In this document: piece by piece, positions 15,777-26,248 of the stretch
Layout: every line of letters starts with the position of its first letter
Numbering within the stretch: position 1 is the stretch's first letter
Assembly (NCBI GenBank): GCA_963805325.1
Contig: CAWDTS010000005.1
Span: 62,001 to 126,000, forward strand
Direction of reading: 5' to 3'
From: DASWJZ01 sp963805325
Lineage (GTDB): Bacteria > Pseudomonadota > Alphaproteobacteria > Rhizobiales > Afifellaceae
DNA length: 64,000 nt
The notes under the pieces: model-generated
Databases searched by the model: none
The model's input: the letters and a program-made list of their open reading frames with translations, nothing else
What the model was told of the DNA's origin: nothing
Position numbers and translations under genes: made by a program

Positions 15777-17337
15777 GCGTCCGCGTCTACGTTCCGCGCG
15801 ACGCCGGCGCGGTCGCGGTGGGCGCGGATCGCGTCGCCGAAGAGATCGAGCGCTTAGCCGCCGAGAAGGGTGTTGAAGTCGACATTGTGCGCAACGGCTC
15901 GCGCGGGCTCTATTGGCTGGAGCCGCTGGTCGAAGTCGAGACATCCGGGGGCCGCGTCGCCTATGGGCCGGTCGCGCCGGAGGATGTGAAGGGGCTTTCC
16001 GATTCAGGCTTCCTCGAAGGAGAGCCCGGCGTGCGCTTCCTCGGGCCGACCGAAGAGATTCCGTTCCTGAAACGGCAGACGCGCCTCACATTCGCGCGCT
16101 GCGGTGTTGTCGATCCACGATCGCTCGAAGATTTCCGCGCCCACGGCGGGTACAAGGGCTTGGAGCGCGCGGCCACGATGCAGCCTGCTGAAATCGTCGA
16201 AACGGTGAAGGCGTCTGGGCTGCGCGGACGTGGCGGTGCCGGCTTCCCGACCGGCATCAAATGGGAGACGGCGCTGAAAGCGTCCGGTGCGCAGAAATAC
16301 GTCGTCTGCAACGCGGATGAGGGCGACAGCGGCACTTTCGCCGACCGCATGATCATGGAGGGCGACCCCTTCCTGTTGATCGAGGGCATGACGATTGCCG
16401 GCCTCGCCGATCGGCGCGACCAAGGGCTTCGTCTATCTCCGCTCCGAATATCCGCATGCCGAGATCGCCATGAACGCGGCGATCGTGGCCGCGCGACGCG
16501 CCGGCTTGCTTGGGCCGAATGTCGGCGGGTCCGGCAAGGCGTTCGACATCGAAGTCCGGATGGGCGCGGGCGCCTATGTCTGCGGCGAGGAGACGGCGCT
16601 TCTCGACAGCCTGGAAGGAAAGCGCGGGCAGGTGCGCGCCAAGCCGCCGCTTCCCGCGCACAAGGGCCTCTTCGGCAAGCCGACCATCATCAACAACGTG
16701 CTCTCTTTCGCCGCCGTGCCTTTCATCCTGGCGGAAGGCGCGGAGAGCATATCGCGACTACGGCATGGGCCGTTCGCGCGGCACGATGCCGATCCAGATA
16801 GCCGGCAACGTCAAGCACGGCGGTCTCTTCGAAACTGCGTTCGGCGTCACGCTCGGCGAACTGGTGAACGACATCGGCGGCGGCACCGCATGCGGCCGAC
16901 CGGTGCGCGCGGTGCAGGTCGGCGGGCCGCTCGGCGCCTATTTTCCGCCCTCGCTCTTCGACACGCCGTTCGACTACGAGGCCTTCACCGCGAAGGACGG
17001 GCTGATCGGCCACGGCGGCATCGTCGTCTTCGACGACACGGTGGACATGGCGGAGCAGGCGCGCTTTGCGCTCGAATTCTGCGCCATCGAATCCTGCGGC
17101 AAGTGCACGCCGTGCCGCATCGGCTCGACAAGAGGCGTTGAGGTTATCGACAGGATCGTCGCCGGAGAGAATGTCGAAGCGAACCTCGTGCTCGTCGAAG
17201 AGCTTTGCGAGACGATGCGGTTCGGCTCGCTCTGCGCGCTTGGCGGATTCACCCCGTTTCCGGTCCTGAGCGCGCTTCACCATTACCCCGAGGATTTCAG
17301 CGGCGGCGCGCATCGGCGCAGGCAGGCTGCGGAATAG
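15773..17337 (+). CDS. fdsB: NAD-dependent formate dehydrogenase beta subunit (two frame breaks as sequenced)
   Basis: NuoF-like subunit of about 520 aa that binds FMN, NAD and a [4Fe-4S] cluster and reduces NAD+. It starts MSVRVYVPRDAGAVAVGADR (NuoE-C-like N-terminal domain). The NAD/FMN site is GLRGRGGAGFPTGIKWE and the cluster motif is ESCGKCTPCRIGSTRG. Frame 1 ends correctly at MTIAGLA. One extra G at 16409 shifts it, and deletion restores IGATKGFVYLRSEYPHAE. A second extra base near 16746 breaks AEGAE, and deletion restores AYRDYGMGRSRGTMPIQIAG. The gene ends SALHHYPEDF followed by a short tail. With both corrections the length is a whole number of codons. Confidence 0.85.
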
Positions 17338-17347
17338 GAGAGAGACG

Positions 17348-20227
17348 ATGTCGCTCGTCCAGGAGATCGACTTCGGCACCAAGCGCTCGAAATCGGAGAC
17401 GCTCGTAACGCTGACGGTGGACGGCATTCCGGTCACGGTGCCCGAAGGCACCTCGATCATGCGCGCCGCCATGGAAGTTGGCACGCAGATCCCAAAGCTG
17501 TGCTCGACCGACATGCTCGACGCTTTCGGCTCCTGCCGACTCTGCCTGGTGGAGATCGAAGGCCGCGCCGGGACGCCCGCCTCCTGCACCACGCCGGTCG
17601 CGCCGGGCATGGCAGTGAATACGCAGACGGAACGGCTCGCCCGCATCCGCCGCGGCGTGATGGAGCTCTACATCTCCGACCACCCGCTCGACTGCCTGAC
17701 CTGCGCGGCGAACGGCGACTGCGAATTGCAGGACATGGCAGGTGCGGTCGGCCTTCGCGAAGTCCGCTTTGGCTATGACGGCGCCAACCATGTCTTCGCC
17801 AAGTCGAACGGCAAGCCCAACGCCGATTGGCATCCGAAGGACGAGTTGAACCCGTATTTCACCTTCGATCCGTCCAAATGCATCGTCTGCTCGCGCTGCG
17901 TGCGCGCCTGCGAGGAAGTGCAGGGGACGTTCGCGCTGACCATCGAAGGCCGCGGCTTCGAATCGAAGGTGGCTGCCGGGATTGACGATGGCTTCCTAGC
18001 TTCCGACTGCGTCTCCTGCGGCGCCTGCGTGCAGGCCTGCCCGACCGCGACGCTTTCCGAGAAATCGCTGATCGAGATCGGCCAGCCGGAGCATTCGGTG
18101 GTGACGACCTGCGCCTATTGCGGCGTCGGCTGCTCGTTCAAGGCGGAGATGCGCGGCGACACGGTCGTCCGCATGGTGCCCTACAAGGACGGCAAGGCGA
18201 ACGAGGGCCATTCCTGCGTGAAGGGCCGCTTCGCCTGGGGCTACGCGACCCACAAGGACCGCATCACCAAGCCGATGATCCGCGCCAAGACCACCGACCC
18301 CTGGCGCGAGGTCACGTGGGAGGAGGCGATCGCCCACACCGCCTCCGAATTCCGGCGCATCCAGGCGAAATACGGCCGCGAGGCGATCGGCGGCATCACC
18401 TCATCGCGCTGCACCAACGAGGAGACCTACCTGGTGCAGAAGCTGGTGCGCGCCGCCTTCAACAACAACAACGTCGATACGTGCGCGCGCGTCTGCCACT
18501 CGCCGACCGGCTACGGCCTCAAGTCGACCTTCGGCACGTCGGCCGGCACGCAGGATTTCATCTCGGTGGAAAAGGCCGACGTCATCGTCGTCATCGGAGC
18601 CAATCCGACCGATGCGCATCCGGTCTTCGCGTCGCGCATGAAGAAGCGGCTCCGCGAAGGCGCGCGGCTCATCGTCATCGACCCGCGCAAGATCGACCTC
18701 GTGGAGACGCCGCACGTCAGGGCCGACCACCATCTGCAGCTTCTGCCGGGCACCAACGTCGCCGTCATCAACGCGATCGCGCATGTCGTCGTCACCGAAG
18801 GGCTGGTCGACGAGGGCTACGTGCGCGAGCGCTGCGAGCCTGAGGATTTCGACGACTGGGCCCGCTTCATCGCGGAAGAGAGGAATTCTCCGGAAGCGCT
18901 TGAAAAGATTACCGGCGTTCCGGCGGCGGAGGTGCGCGCCGCGGCGCGGCTTTACGCGACGGGCGGCAATGCCGCGATCTATTACGGCCTCGGGGTCACC
19001 GAGCACAGCCAGGGCTCGACCATGGTCATGGGCATGGCGAACCTCGCCATGGCGACTGGCAACATCGGCAAGGTCGGCGTCGGCGTGAATCCGCTGCGCG
19101 GCCAGAACAACGTGCAGGGCGCCTGCGACATGGGCTCCTTCCCACACGAGTTCCCCGGTTACCGTCACGTCGCCGACGACGCCGTCCGCCAGAGTTTCGA
19201 GGCGCTCTGGGGTCTCAGCCTCTCGAACGAGCCGGGCCTCCGCATCCCGAACATGCTCGACGAAGCCGTCGACGGGAACTTCAAGGGCATCTACATCCAG
19301 GGCGAGGACATCGCACAGTCCGATCCCGATACGCAGCACGTGACCGCCGGGCTCGCAGCGATGGAATGCGTCGTCGTACACGACATCTTCCTGAACGAGA
19401 CGGCGAAATACGCGCACGTCTTCCTGCCTGGCTCCTCGTTCCTGGAGAAGGACGGCACCTTCACCAACGCCGAACGCCGCATCAGCCGCGTGCGTAAGGT
19501 GATCCCGCCGCTTGCCGGCTTGGCCGACTGGGAAGCGACGATGGCGCTGTCGAACGCGCTCGGCTACGCGATGAGCTATGCGCACCCCTCCGAGATCATG
19601 GACGAGATCGCGCGGCTGACGCCGACCTTCGCCGGCGTCTCCTTTGACAAGATCGATCGCCTCGGCTCGATCCAATGGCCGTGCAACGACAACGCGCCGG
19701 AAGGCACGCCGGTCATGCACGTCGGCAAGTTCGTGCGCGGCAAGGGCAAGTTCATGCTGACGGAATTCGTGCCGACCGAGGAGCGGACCGGCGTGCGCTT
19801 CCCGCTGATCCTGACCACCGGCCGGATTCTCACCCAGTACAATGTCGGGGCGCAGACGCGCCGCACCGCGAACGTCGCCTGGCACGACGAGGATGTGCTG
19901 GAGATCCATCCTTTCGACGCGGAGAACCGTGGCGTCCGCACCGGCGACCTCGTCGCGATCCAGAGCCGCTCGGGCGAGATATCGCTGCGCGCGGTGGTCA
20001 GCGAGAGGATGCAGCCGGGCGTCGTCTACACGACCTTCCATCACCCGATCTCCGGCGCGAACGTCGTCACGACCGACTTCTCCGACTGGGCGACGAACTG
20101 CCCCGAATACAAGGTGACGGCGGTGCAGGTGCGCCGCACTAACGGGCCCTCCGCCTGGCAGGAGCATTTCGAGGAGGAGGCGCGGACGATGCGCCGCGTC
20201 GAAGCGCATCTCGACGCGGCAGAGTGA
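17348..20227 (+). CDS. fdsA: NAD-dependent formate dehydrogenase catalytic alpha subunit
   Basis: 959 aa, intact. An N-terminal NuoG-like part binds [2Fe-2S] (C52, C64, C67, C80), a His/3-Cys [4Fe-4S] (H112, C116, C119, C125) and two ferredoxin clusters (CIVCSRCVRAC, CVSCGACVQAC). The molybdopterin part begins with CAYCGVGC, another [4Fe-4S]. The active site is Cys383-His384 in CARVCHSPTGYG, where Cys replaces the selenocysteine of some FDHs. It oxidises formate to CO2 at bis-MGD molybdenum (or tungsten) in the cytoplasm. No frame break occurs over 2.9 kb. It starts 10 bp after fdsB with GGAGAGAG upstream. Confidence 0.96.
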   Translation: MSLVQEIDFGTKRSKSETLVTLTVDGIPVTVPEGTSIMRAAMEVGTQIPKLCSTDMLDAFGSCRLCLVEIEGRAGTPASCTTPVAPGMAVNTQTERLARIRRGVMELYISDHPLDCLTCAANGDCELQDMAGAVGLREVRFGYDGANHVFAKSNGKPNADWHPKDELNPYFTFDPSKCIVCSRCVRACEEVQGTFALTIEGRGFESKVAAGIDDGFLASDCVSCGACVQACPTATLSEKSLIEIGQPEHSVVTTCAYCGVGCSFKAEMRGDTVVRMVPYKDGKANEGHSCVKGRFAWGYATHKDRITKPMIRAKTTDPWREVTWEEAIAHTASEFRRIQAKYGREAIGGITSSRCTNEETYLVQKLVRAAFNNNNVDTCARVCHSPTGYGLKSTFGTSAGTQDFISVEKADVIVVIGANPTDAHPVFASRMKKRLREGARLIVIDPRKIDLVETPHVRADHHLQLLPGTNVAVINAIAHVVVTEGLVDEGYVRERCEPEDFDDWARFIAEERNSPEALEKITGVPAAEVRAAARLYATGGNAAIYYGLGVTEHSQGSTMVMGMANLAMATGNIGKVGVGVNPLRGQNNVQGACDMGSFPHEFPGYRHVADDAVRQSFEALWGLSLSNEPGLRIPNMLDEAVDGNFKGIYIQGEDIAQSDPDTQHVTAGLAAMECVVVHDIFLNETAKYAHVFLPGSSFLEKDGTFTNAERRISRVRKVIPPLAGLADWEATMALSNALGYAMSYAHPSEIMDEIARLTPTFAGVSFDKIDRLGSIQWPCNDNAPEGTPVMHVGKFVRGKGKFMLTEFVPTEERTGVRFPLILTTGRILTQYNVGAQTRRTANVAWHDEDVLEIHPFDAENRGVRTGDLVAIQSRSGEISLRAVVSERMQPGVVYTTFHHPISGANVVTTDFSDWATNCPEYKVTAVQVRRTNGPSAWQEHFEEEARTMRRVEAHLDAAE

Positions 20228-20240
20228 GCGGAGGCCCGGC

Positions 20241-20462
20241 GTGAGCGAGAAGCGCGACAAGCTCGTCCGCATGGCGAACCAGATCACGGATTTCTTCCGG
20301 CCCTACCCGGAGGAGAAGGCGATCGCCGGTGTGCAGGAGCATCTGCGCGCTTTCTGGACGAAACGCATGCGCACCGAACTCTCCGACTACGCCGCGACCG
20401 GCGGGGCGGGGTTGCACCCGCAGGTGCTTGAGGCGCTTCGCCGCGAAGCGGCCGCCGGATGA
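20241..20462 (+). CDS. fdsD: Formate dehydrogenase delta subunit
   Basis: 73 aa from a GTG start. MSEKRDKLVRMANQITDFFRPYPEEKAIAGVQEHLRAFWTKRM matches the small FdsD family. It has no cofactor motif and is thought to stabilise the FdsABG complex or help its assembly. The stop overlaps the fdhD start (ATGA at 20459-20462), so the two are coupled. The GTG start is supported by GGAGG nearby and by the conserved length. Confidence 0.92.
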   Translation: MSEKRDKLVRMANQITDFFRPYPEEKAIAGVQEHLRAFWTKRMRTELSDYAATGGAGLHPQVLEALRREAAAG

Positions 20463-21337
20463 CGTCGGAGCGTGATGCGAACGAGCCGCCGGGTGAGATG
20501 CCAAAGCCGCTCCACCGGCTGAAGAGCATCGCCTACCGCTCCGGCATCCCGGCCGCGGGCGCCCGCGCCGTTCCTGAAGAGACGGCCGTCGCCTTGACCT
20601 ATGACGGGTCGACGCAGGCGGTGATGATGACGACTCCCGCCGACCTCGAAGATTTCGCCATCGGCTTCAGCCTGACGGAGGGGATCGCTGCCGCGCTCGG
20701 CGACATAAGATCGCTTGAGATTCTGCCGGAGGAGAGAGGCGTCGAGCTGCGCATGTGGCTGGAGAAGGGACGCGGCGAGGTGCTTGCCGCCCGTCGCCGC
20801 CATTTCGCAGGGCCGACCGGCTGCGGGCTTTGCGGCATCGACAGCCTTTCGGAAGCGATGCGCGCGCCGGCCCAGGTCGTCGGCGGCCTGCGGATCGACC
20901 CCGCGGCGATCGTGACGGCGATGAAGGCGCTCTCCGCCGCGCAGCCGCTCAACCGCGAGACGCGCGCCGTCCACGCGGCCGGCCTCTGGCGGCCGGGCAC
21001 GGGGCTGCTTTTCGTGCGCGAGGATGTCGGCCGTCACAATGCGCTCGACAAGCTGGTCGGCGCCACCTTCCGCGCGGGCGTCGAGACCGCCGATTGCGTT
21101 CTCGTCCTGACAAGCCGCGTGTCAGTCGAAATGGTGCAGAAGGCCTCGGTCCTCGGCGCACCGATTCTCGTCGCCGTCTCCGCGCCGACGGCGCTCGCGG
21201 TCCGTATGGCGGAAGCGGCCGGAATCACGCTGGTCGCCGTCGCTCGCGACGACGGCTTCGAGGTCTTCGCGCATCCGGAGACGATCGAAATCGAGAGCGC
21301 GACCGGCGTCGCCGCGCAGGGCTCGGCGCGACCATAG
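20459..21337 (+). CDS. fdhD: Formate dehydrogenase accessory sulfurtransferase FdhD
   Basis: 292 aa. FdhD passes sulfur from a cysteine desulfurase to the molybdenum cofactor of FDH, which is needed for activity. The catalytic CxxC is in GPTGCGLCGIDSL, and REDVGRHNALDKL is the GDP/Moco-binding signature. LTSRVSVEMVQKA near the C-terminus is also typical. It is the last gene of the fds operon. It is intact and of normal length. Confidence 0.95.
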   Translation: MTSERDANEPPGEMPKPLHRLKSIAYRSGIPAAGARAVPEETAVALTYDGSTQAVMMTTPADLEDFAIGFSLTEGIAAALGDIRSLEILPEERGVELRMWLEKGRGEVLAARRRHFAGPTGCGLCGIDSLSEAMRAPAQVVGGLRIDPAAIVTAMKALSAAQPLNRETRAVHAAGLWRPGTGLLFVREDVGRHNALDKLVGATFRAGVETADCVLVLTSRVSVEMVQKASVLGAPILVAVSAPTALAVRMAEAAGITLVAVARDDGFEVFAHPETIEIESATGVAAQGSARP

Positions 21338-21395
21338 AACCTTGCGCCGCGTTTCGTTAGTGTGCGCCCAAAGAACAGGGCGGAACGCCGACCAA

Positions 21396-22530
21396 ATGCC
21401 ACGGAAATCGAGCCCGACTTCGCCCGTGAGGCAACGCCTGCGGACGCTCCTCGAAGATCTGATGCTTCTTCCGGGCCTGAGCGGCTACGAGGGGCGCGTG
21501 CGCCGCTATCTGGCGGGCGCGCTCTCCGAGCTCGGTATCGCGTCGCGCAGCGACCGTCTTGGCAATCTCATCGCGACGCTCGAAGGGACAAAGGGTGCGC
21601 CGAGCGTAATGCTCTTCGCCCACATGGATCAGCTTGGCTTCGTGGTGCGCAAGATCGAGCGCGACGGGCTGGTGCGGATCGAGCGGCTTGGCGGCGTGCC
21701 AGAAAAAGCGCTTGCCTCGCAGGCGGTGCTTTTCTGCGTGGGCGAGGGGAGGGATGTTCCCGGAATCATCGCCAACAAGAGCCATCACGCCACAACGCCG
21801 GAGGAGAAGTATCGCGTGCTTCCCTATCCGGAGCTTTACATCGACGCAGGCTTCGACAGCAGCGACGCCGTGCGCGCCGCGGGCATCGATGTCGGCACCC
21901 CGAGTCGTCTACCGGCCGCGAGTCGAACAACTCGCCGGCGACCGCATCGCCGGAACCTCAGTCGACGATCGCGCCGCCTGCGCCGTGATGGTGGAGGTGG
22001 CGCGCGCGGTGAAAGCCGTGCGCAACCGGCCGACGATCCACTTCGTCTTCTCGGTGCAGGAGGAGTTCAACCTCCGTGGCGCGCTCCCCGCAGCACAGGC
22101 GGTCCTCCCCGATATCGCGATCCAGCTCGACCTCATCCTCGCGACCGACACGCCCGACATGACTGCGCGCGGCGACGTGCGCCTCGGGGGCGGGCCGGCG
22201 ATGAGCATGTATTCCTTCCACGGCCGCGGGACGCTGAACGGCGTCATTCCGCATCCCGCGCTGGTGGCGCTCTTCGAAGCGGCGGCGAAGGCGGAGAAGC
22301 TGCCGCTGCAACGAAGCGCCCACATCGGCGCGCTGACCGATGCCTCCTATGTGCAGCTCGTCGGCGAGGGGGTTGCTTCCATCGATGTCGGATTTCCGAT
22401 GCGCTACAGCCATTCCTCCAACGAGGTCTGCGACCTCGGCGATCTCGAGGCGTTGACGACGCTTCTCGTCGCGGCGCTCTCCCGTATCGATCCGAAATTC
22501 AGCCTCGATCGCGACGACTTCATCCAATGA
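21396..22530 (+). CDS. M42-family metallopeptidase (frameshifted as sequenced)
   Basis: About 377 aa after correction. The glutamyl-aminopeptidase/FrvX pattern is clear: LPGLSGYEGRVRRYLAG, metal ligands in FAHMDQLGF, SVDDRAAC, SVQEEFN, ATDTPD and RYSHSSNE, and an apical domain after LGGVPEKAL. The first frame derails after GIDVGT. Removing one C from the CCCC at 21898-21901 gives RVVYRPRVEQLAGDRIAGTSVDD. The start MPRKSS at 21396 is the best ATG; an internal Met before LLPGLSGYEG is possible. It overlaps the sugar kinase gene by ATGA. Pairing of an M42 protein with a sugar kinase is known in FrvX-like contexts, so the enzyme may deacylate or cut a sugar derivative rather than a peptide (inference). 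Confidence 0.82.
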
Positions 22531-24036
22531 GGCACTATCTCGGCATCGACATCGGAACCTTCGAGTCGAAGGGCGTGCTCGTTGACGAGACCGGTCGGAT
22601 CGTGGCGAGCGCCGCAACGCCGCACAGGATGATCGTGCCGCAGCCGGGATGGGCGGAGCATCGCGCGCGCGAGGACTGGTGGGACGATTTCACCTTCATC
22701 AGCCGCAAGCTTCTGGCCGACACGCGCGTCGCCCCGGATTCGATCAAGGCGATCGGCTGTAGCGCGATCGGCCCCTGCATGCTGCCGGTCGGCGCGGAAG
22801 GCGAGCCGCTCATGAACGCGGTACTCTATGGCGTGGACGGCCGCGCCGCCAAGGAGATCGCCGACCTGACGCGGAGCGATCGGCGAGAGCGTGCTCCTCG
22901 ATCGCTGCGGCAACGCGCTGACCTCGCAGGCCATCGGTCCGAAAATCCTGTGGCTGAAGCGCAACCGCCCGGAGATCTTCAAAAAGACGCGCTCGATCCT
23001 GACCTCGACTTCCTTTCTTGTCGAACAGCTCACCGGCGCCGTCACCATCGACCACTACACGGCCGCCAATTTCGCGCCGCTTTATCTGGTCGACGAGCTG
23101 GGATGGAGCTCGGAGCTCTCCGACGACATCATCGAGCTTGAGCGGTTGCCGAAAGTCGGTTGGACCACGGACATCGCAGGCACCGTCACGAAGCGCGCGG
23201 CCGAAGCAACGGGTCTCGCGGAAGGCACGCCCGTCATCATCGGCAGCGTCGACGCGGCGGCCGAAGCGATGAGCGTCGGCGTCGCCAAGCCCGGCGACAT
23301 GATGCTCATGTACGGGTCGACCATTTTCATCATCATGCTGACGGCGAGCCGCGTGCGCGATGCTCGCCTCTGGTACGCGCCGTGGCTCTTCGAAGGCCGG
23401 CATGCCTCAATGTCCGGGCTCGCGACCAGCGGAACATTGACGCACTGGTTCCGCGACCAGTTCGGCCGCGAGCTGGAGGTCGCAAGCGCCATGCCGGCGC
23501 TGATGCAGGAGGCAGAGAAATCACCACCCGGCGCAAACGGGCTCGTCTTCCTGCCCTATTTCTCCGGCGAGCGGACCCCGATCCACGATCCGAATGCCAA
23601 GGGCGTGGTGTTCGGACTGAACCTCACGCATACGCGCGGCGACATCTATCGCGCGCTGCTCGAAGGAATCGCCTGCGGCACCACACACATCATCGACACC
23701 TATCGGGAGATCGGCCATCCGCCGGAATTGATCTACAGCGTCGGGGGCGGGACGAAGAGTTCCGTCTGGGCGCAGGCGACCTCCGACATATCCGAAGTCG
23801 AACAGATCCTGCGGGAGCGCACGATCGGCGCCTCCTACGGCGACGCCTTCCTCGCGGCGATGGCGATCGGCGATGCCAAGGAAGCCGACATCGCAAAATG
23901 GAATCCGGTCGCGAGCACCCTCTCGCCGCGCGCCGAGCGCGCACCCGTCTATCGCCGGCAATACGACATCTTCCGTGCGCTCTATGAGCAGACCAAGGAC
24001 CTGATGGCCGAGCTTTCGGTTCCGCCCGGGAGCTGA
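22527..24036 (+). CDS. FGGY-family carbohydrate kinase (frameshifted as sequenced)
   Basis: About 502 aa. It starts MRHYLGIDIGTFESKGVLVD, the phosphate-1 motif of the FGGY/ASKHA fold. The C-terminal domain contains GSVDAAAEAMSVGVAKPGDMML, FSGERTPIHDPNAKGVVFGL and YSVGGGTKSSVW, closest to xylulokinase-type members. The frame breaks after DLTR; removing one A near 22875 gives AIGESVLLDRCGN and joins the long second frame. It phosphorylates a ketose or polyol, identity unknown. It is coupled to the M42 gene and convergent with an ABC importer whose last gene ends six bases away, suggesting that the importer supplies its substrate. Confidence 0.87.
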
Positions 24037-24041
24037 GCCAT

Positions 24042-24989
24042 CTACTTCACGGCGCCAGCCGTCATTCCCTTGATGATGTAGCGCTCAAGCGCCACGCCTA
24101 CGATCACGAGCGGCGCAATCGCCGCCGTGGACAGCGCCGCCATCGACCACCAGGCAATGCCCTGCGAGCCGGTCTGACTGGCCACCATGACGGGCAGCGT
24201 CTTGGCGTCTGTGCTGGTCAGCAGAGCAGCGAAAAAGTACTCGTTCCAGCAGAGCACCAGCGACAGGATCAACGCCGCGACCATGCCGGGGAGCGCAAGC
24301 GGCAGCACAATGCGCAGGAAGGCGCCCCAGACGGAAAGGCCGTCGACGAGGGCCGCTTCCTCCAGTTCGATCGGAATCGCGCTGAACTGGTCGCGCATGA
24401 TCCAGATCACGATCGGCATCACCATCAGCGTGTAGATCAGGATGATGCCGATCCGCGTGTCGAGCAGCGCCAGCTCCTTGTAGAGGACGAGGAACGGCAT
24501 CGCGAGCACGACCGGCGGCAGAATCAGCTGCGACAGGAAGAAGAAGGAAATGTCGTTGTTGCGCATCCACAGGAAGCGATAGGAAAAGCAACTCAACCCG
24601 TAGGCGGCGAGCGACCCGAGAATGACCGCCAGGACGGAAGCGCTGAGCGACGTGATGGTGCTGTTCGTGAAGCGCTTCAGGAACTCTTCGCGCACTGTCG
24701 AGACGCTGAAGATCGTGTCGGGCGACAGGCCGAGCGAGCGGAGGCCGAGCCAGCTCGGCCTGAAGTCCAGCCAAGGCACGAGATGGCCCTGCATCACGTC
24801 GGGCGCCATCTTGAACGAGGTCGTGATCGTCCAGTAGATCGGAAATATGCAGACGATCGCCCAGAAGATCAGCACCGCGTAGATCAGCATGCGCCGGACG
24901 ACGTAGGAGAGGCGCAGGGCGGGCCGTGCGTCGGACCGCGATGCGGCGCCGGCCCCGGGCTTCGACATGGCGACGCTCGACGTGCTCAT
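24042..24989 (-). CDS. Carbohydrate ABC transporter permease (MalG type)
   Basis: 315 aa, six predicted helices after a 35-residue cytoplasmic N-terminus. The EAA loop is EEAALVDGLSVWGAFLRIVLPLALPG. It is the last gene of the minus-strand operon rbsD/fucU-like, rbsK, binding protein, permease, permease. It pairs with the permease at 25021-26139. No ATPase gene is found in this operon. Confidence 0.9.
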   Translation of the reverse strand: MSTSSVAMSKPGAGAASRSDARPALRLSYVVRRMLIYAVLIFWAIVCIFPIYWTITTSFKMAPDVMQGHLVPWLDFRPSWLGLRSLGLSPDTIFSVSTVREEFLKRFTNSTITSLSASVLAVILGSLAAYGLSCFSYRFLWMRNNDISFFFLSQLILPPVVLAMPFLVLYKELALLDTRIGIILIYTLMVMPIVIWIMRDQFSAIPIELEEAALVDGLSVWGAFLRIVLPLALPGMVAALILSLVLCWNEYFFAALLTSTDAKTLPVMVASQTGSQGIAWWSMAALSTAAIAPLVIVGVALERYIIKGMTAGAVK

Positions 24990-25020
24990 GCTCCGGCCCC
25001 CGATGCGATCCGCCCGGACA

Positions 25021-26139
25021 TCAATTCACGTCCCGTACGCGGCGATTGAGAGCGCTCAGGAACACCGTCACGGCGATCACGATGATCACCAGATAGACCA
25101 TGGCGAGCAGCGTGCCATAGCCGACATTCGAGCGGTCGCGGTATTCGCGGTAGATGAAGCTGGTGACGGAATCGGTGGCGCCGCCCGGTCCGCCCGAGGT
25201 GACGTTGATGATGATGTCGGCGATCTTCAGCTTGAAGATGATGCGGATGACGACGGCGGTGATCGAGACCGGCAGCATGAGCGGGAAGATCACCCGCCGG
25301 AAGGCTTGCCAGCCGGTGGCGCCGTCGATCTTCGCCGCTTCCAAAATGTCCTTCGGCAGTGCCTGCAGGCCGGCGAGAAGCATGATCATCATGAACGGAA
25401 TGAAGGTCCAGGCGTCCATCACCATGATGGAGAACTTCGCCATGCCGGGTGACGTGAAGAAAGCGGGCGAGCTCCAGCCGAGCTCGCGCGCGAGCCGGGC
25501 AAGCGGGCCGAAGCGGATTTCCATCATCGACTTGCCGACCATCCAGCTCACCGCCACCGGGCTCAGCATCAAGGGCAGTAGGAAGGCCACCCGGAAGAAT
25601 TTGCGGCCACGAATCTCGGAGTTCAGAAGCAGGGCCAGGCCGAAGGCGATCCCGTATTCGACCAGCACTGCCGCCACGTAGAGCACCATGTTGCCGAGCG
25701 CGTTCCAGTAGAAGGGGTCGCGCCACATGTGCCGCACGTTGTCGAGGCCGTTGAAGTGCCGGCCGGTCAGCGAGGAGAGGTTCCAGTCGGTGAACGCGAT
25801 GTTGATGCCGAAGAGCAGCGGGAAGACCACCATCGACACCGTGAAGAGCACGGCCGGAAGCACGAACAGGGTGCGTTGTCCGCGCTCGCCGCGGACGATC
25901 ACCTGGCTCGCGCCGAGCGCCAGCGCCCAGATCAGATAGGCATAGAGAAGCGGCCGCCAGGTCGTGAACCCGATCGCCACGACGCCGTATGCGTCAAGAA
26001 CCTGTGCCGCCAGCACCGCAGCGAGAAATAGCGACGCGAGGAGCAGGATCGCCCGGCCGGCGGCCTTCCGGCCGGCGGACATGTGATCCGACACGACCGT
26101 GAACAGGCGGTCGGTCTGCATCGGTGTGGTAGGGGTCAT
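25021..26139 (-). CDS. Sugar ABC transporter permease (MalF type)
   Basis: 372 aa from ATG at 26139. The open frame extends far upstream, but that part is out-of-frame shadow of the binding-protein gene. After an amphipathic N-terminus there are about eight helices, more than the core six, with an extra pair at the N-terminal side. The EAA loop is EAAKIDGATGWQAFRRVIFPLMLP. It lies 31 bp upstream of the second permease. Confidence 0.88.
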   Translation of the reverse strand: MTPTTPMQTDRLFTVVSDHMSAGRKAAGRAILLLASLFLAAVLAAQVLDAYGVVAIGFTTWRPLLYAYLIWALALGASQVIVRGERGQRTLFVLPAVLFTVSMVVFPLLFGINIAFTDWNLSSLTGRHFNGLDNVRHMWRDPFYWNALGNMVLYVAAVLVEYGIAFGLALLLNSEIRGRKFFRVAFLLPLMLSPVAVSWMVGKSMMEIRFGPLARLARELGWSSPAFFTSPGMAKFSIMVMDAWTFIPFMMIMLLAGLQALPKDILEAAKIDGATGWQAFRRVIFPLMLPVSITAVVIRIIFKLKIADIIINVTSGGPGGATDSVTSFIYREYRDRSNVGYGTLLAMVYLVIIVIAVTVFLSALNRRVRDVN

Positions 26140-26194
26140 GCTGCTTACTTTATCGCCGCGACCGGCCGAGTGAAGCTGTTCCGGCGAAGAGATC

Positions 26195-26222
26195 GGCTGG
26201 CGGCGCAGGGGCGCCGCCAGCC
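26195..26222. terminator. Intercistronic hairpin between binding-protein and permease genes
   Basis: A perfect 12-bp stem (26195-26206 with 26211-26222) around a 4-nt loop AGGG. In transcript order it follows the binding-protein stop (26249) and precedes the permease start (26139). No T tract follows on the minus strand, so it more likely protects the upstream message or reduces read-through than terminates fully. Confidence 0.55.
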
Positions 26223-26248
26223 GTCTCCTTATCCGATGGCGAAGCCGG

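Noticed and set aside
15308..16801. Apparent FdsG-FdsB fusion protein
   Set aside because: Removing one G at 15752 gives a normal FdsG end and an ATGA overlap with a good FdsB ribosome-binding site, and fdsB has two more frame breaks of the same kind.
18401..20287. 628-codon open frame on the minus strand
   Set aside because: Antisense to fdsA, which is intact with all cofactor ligands; no domain is visible in the shadow.
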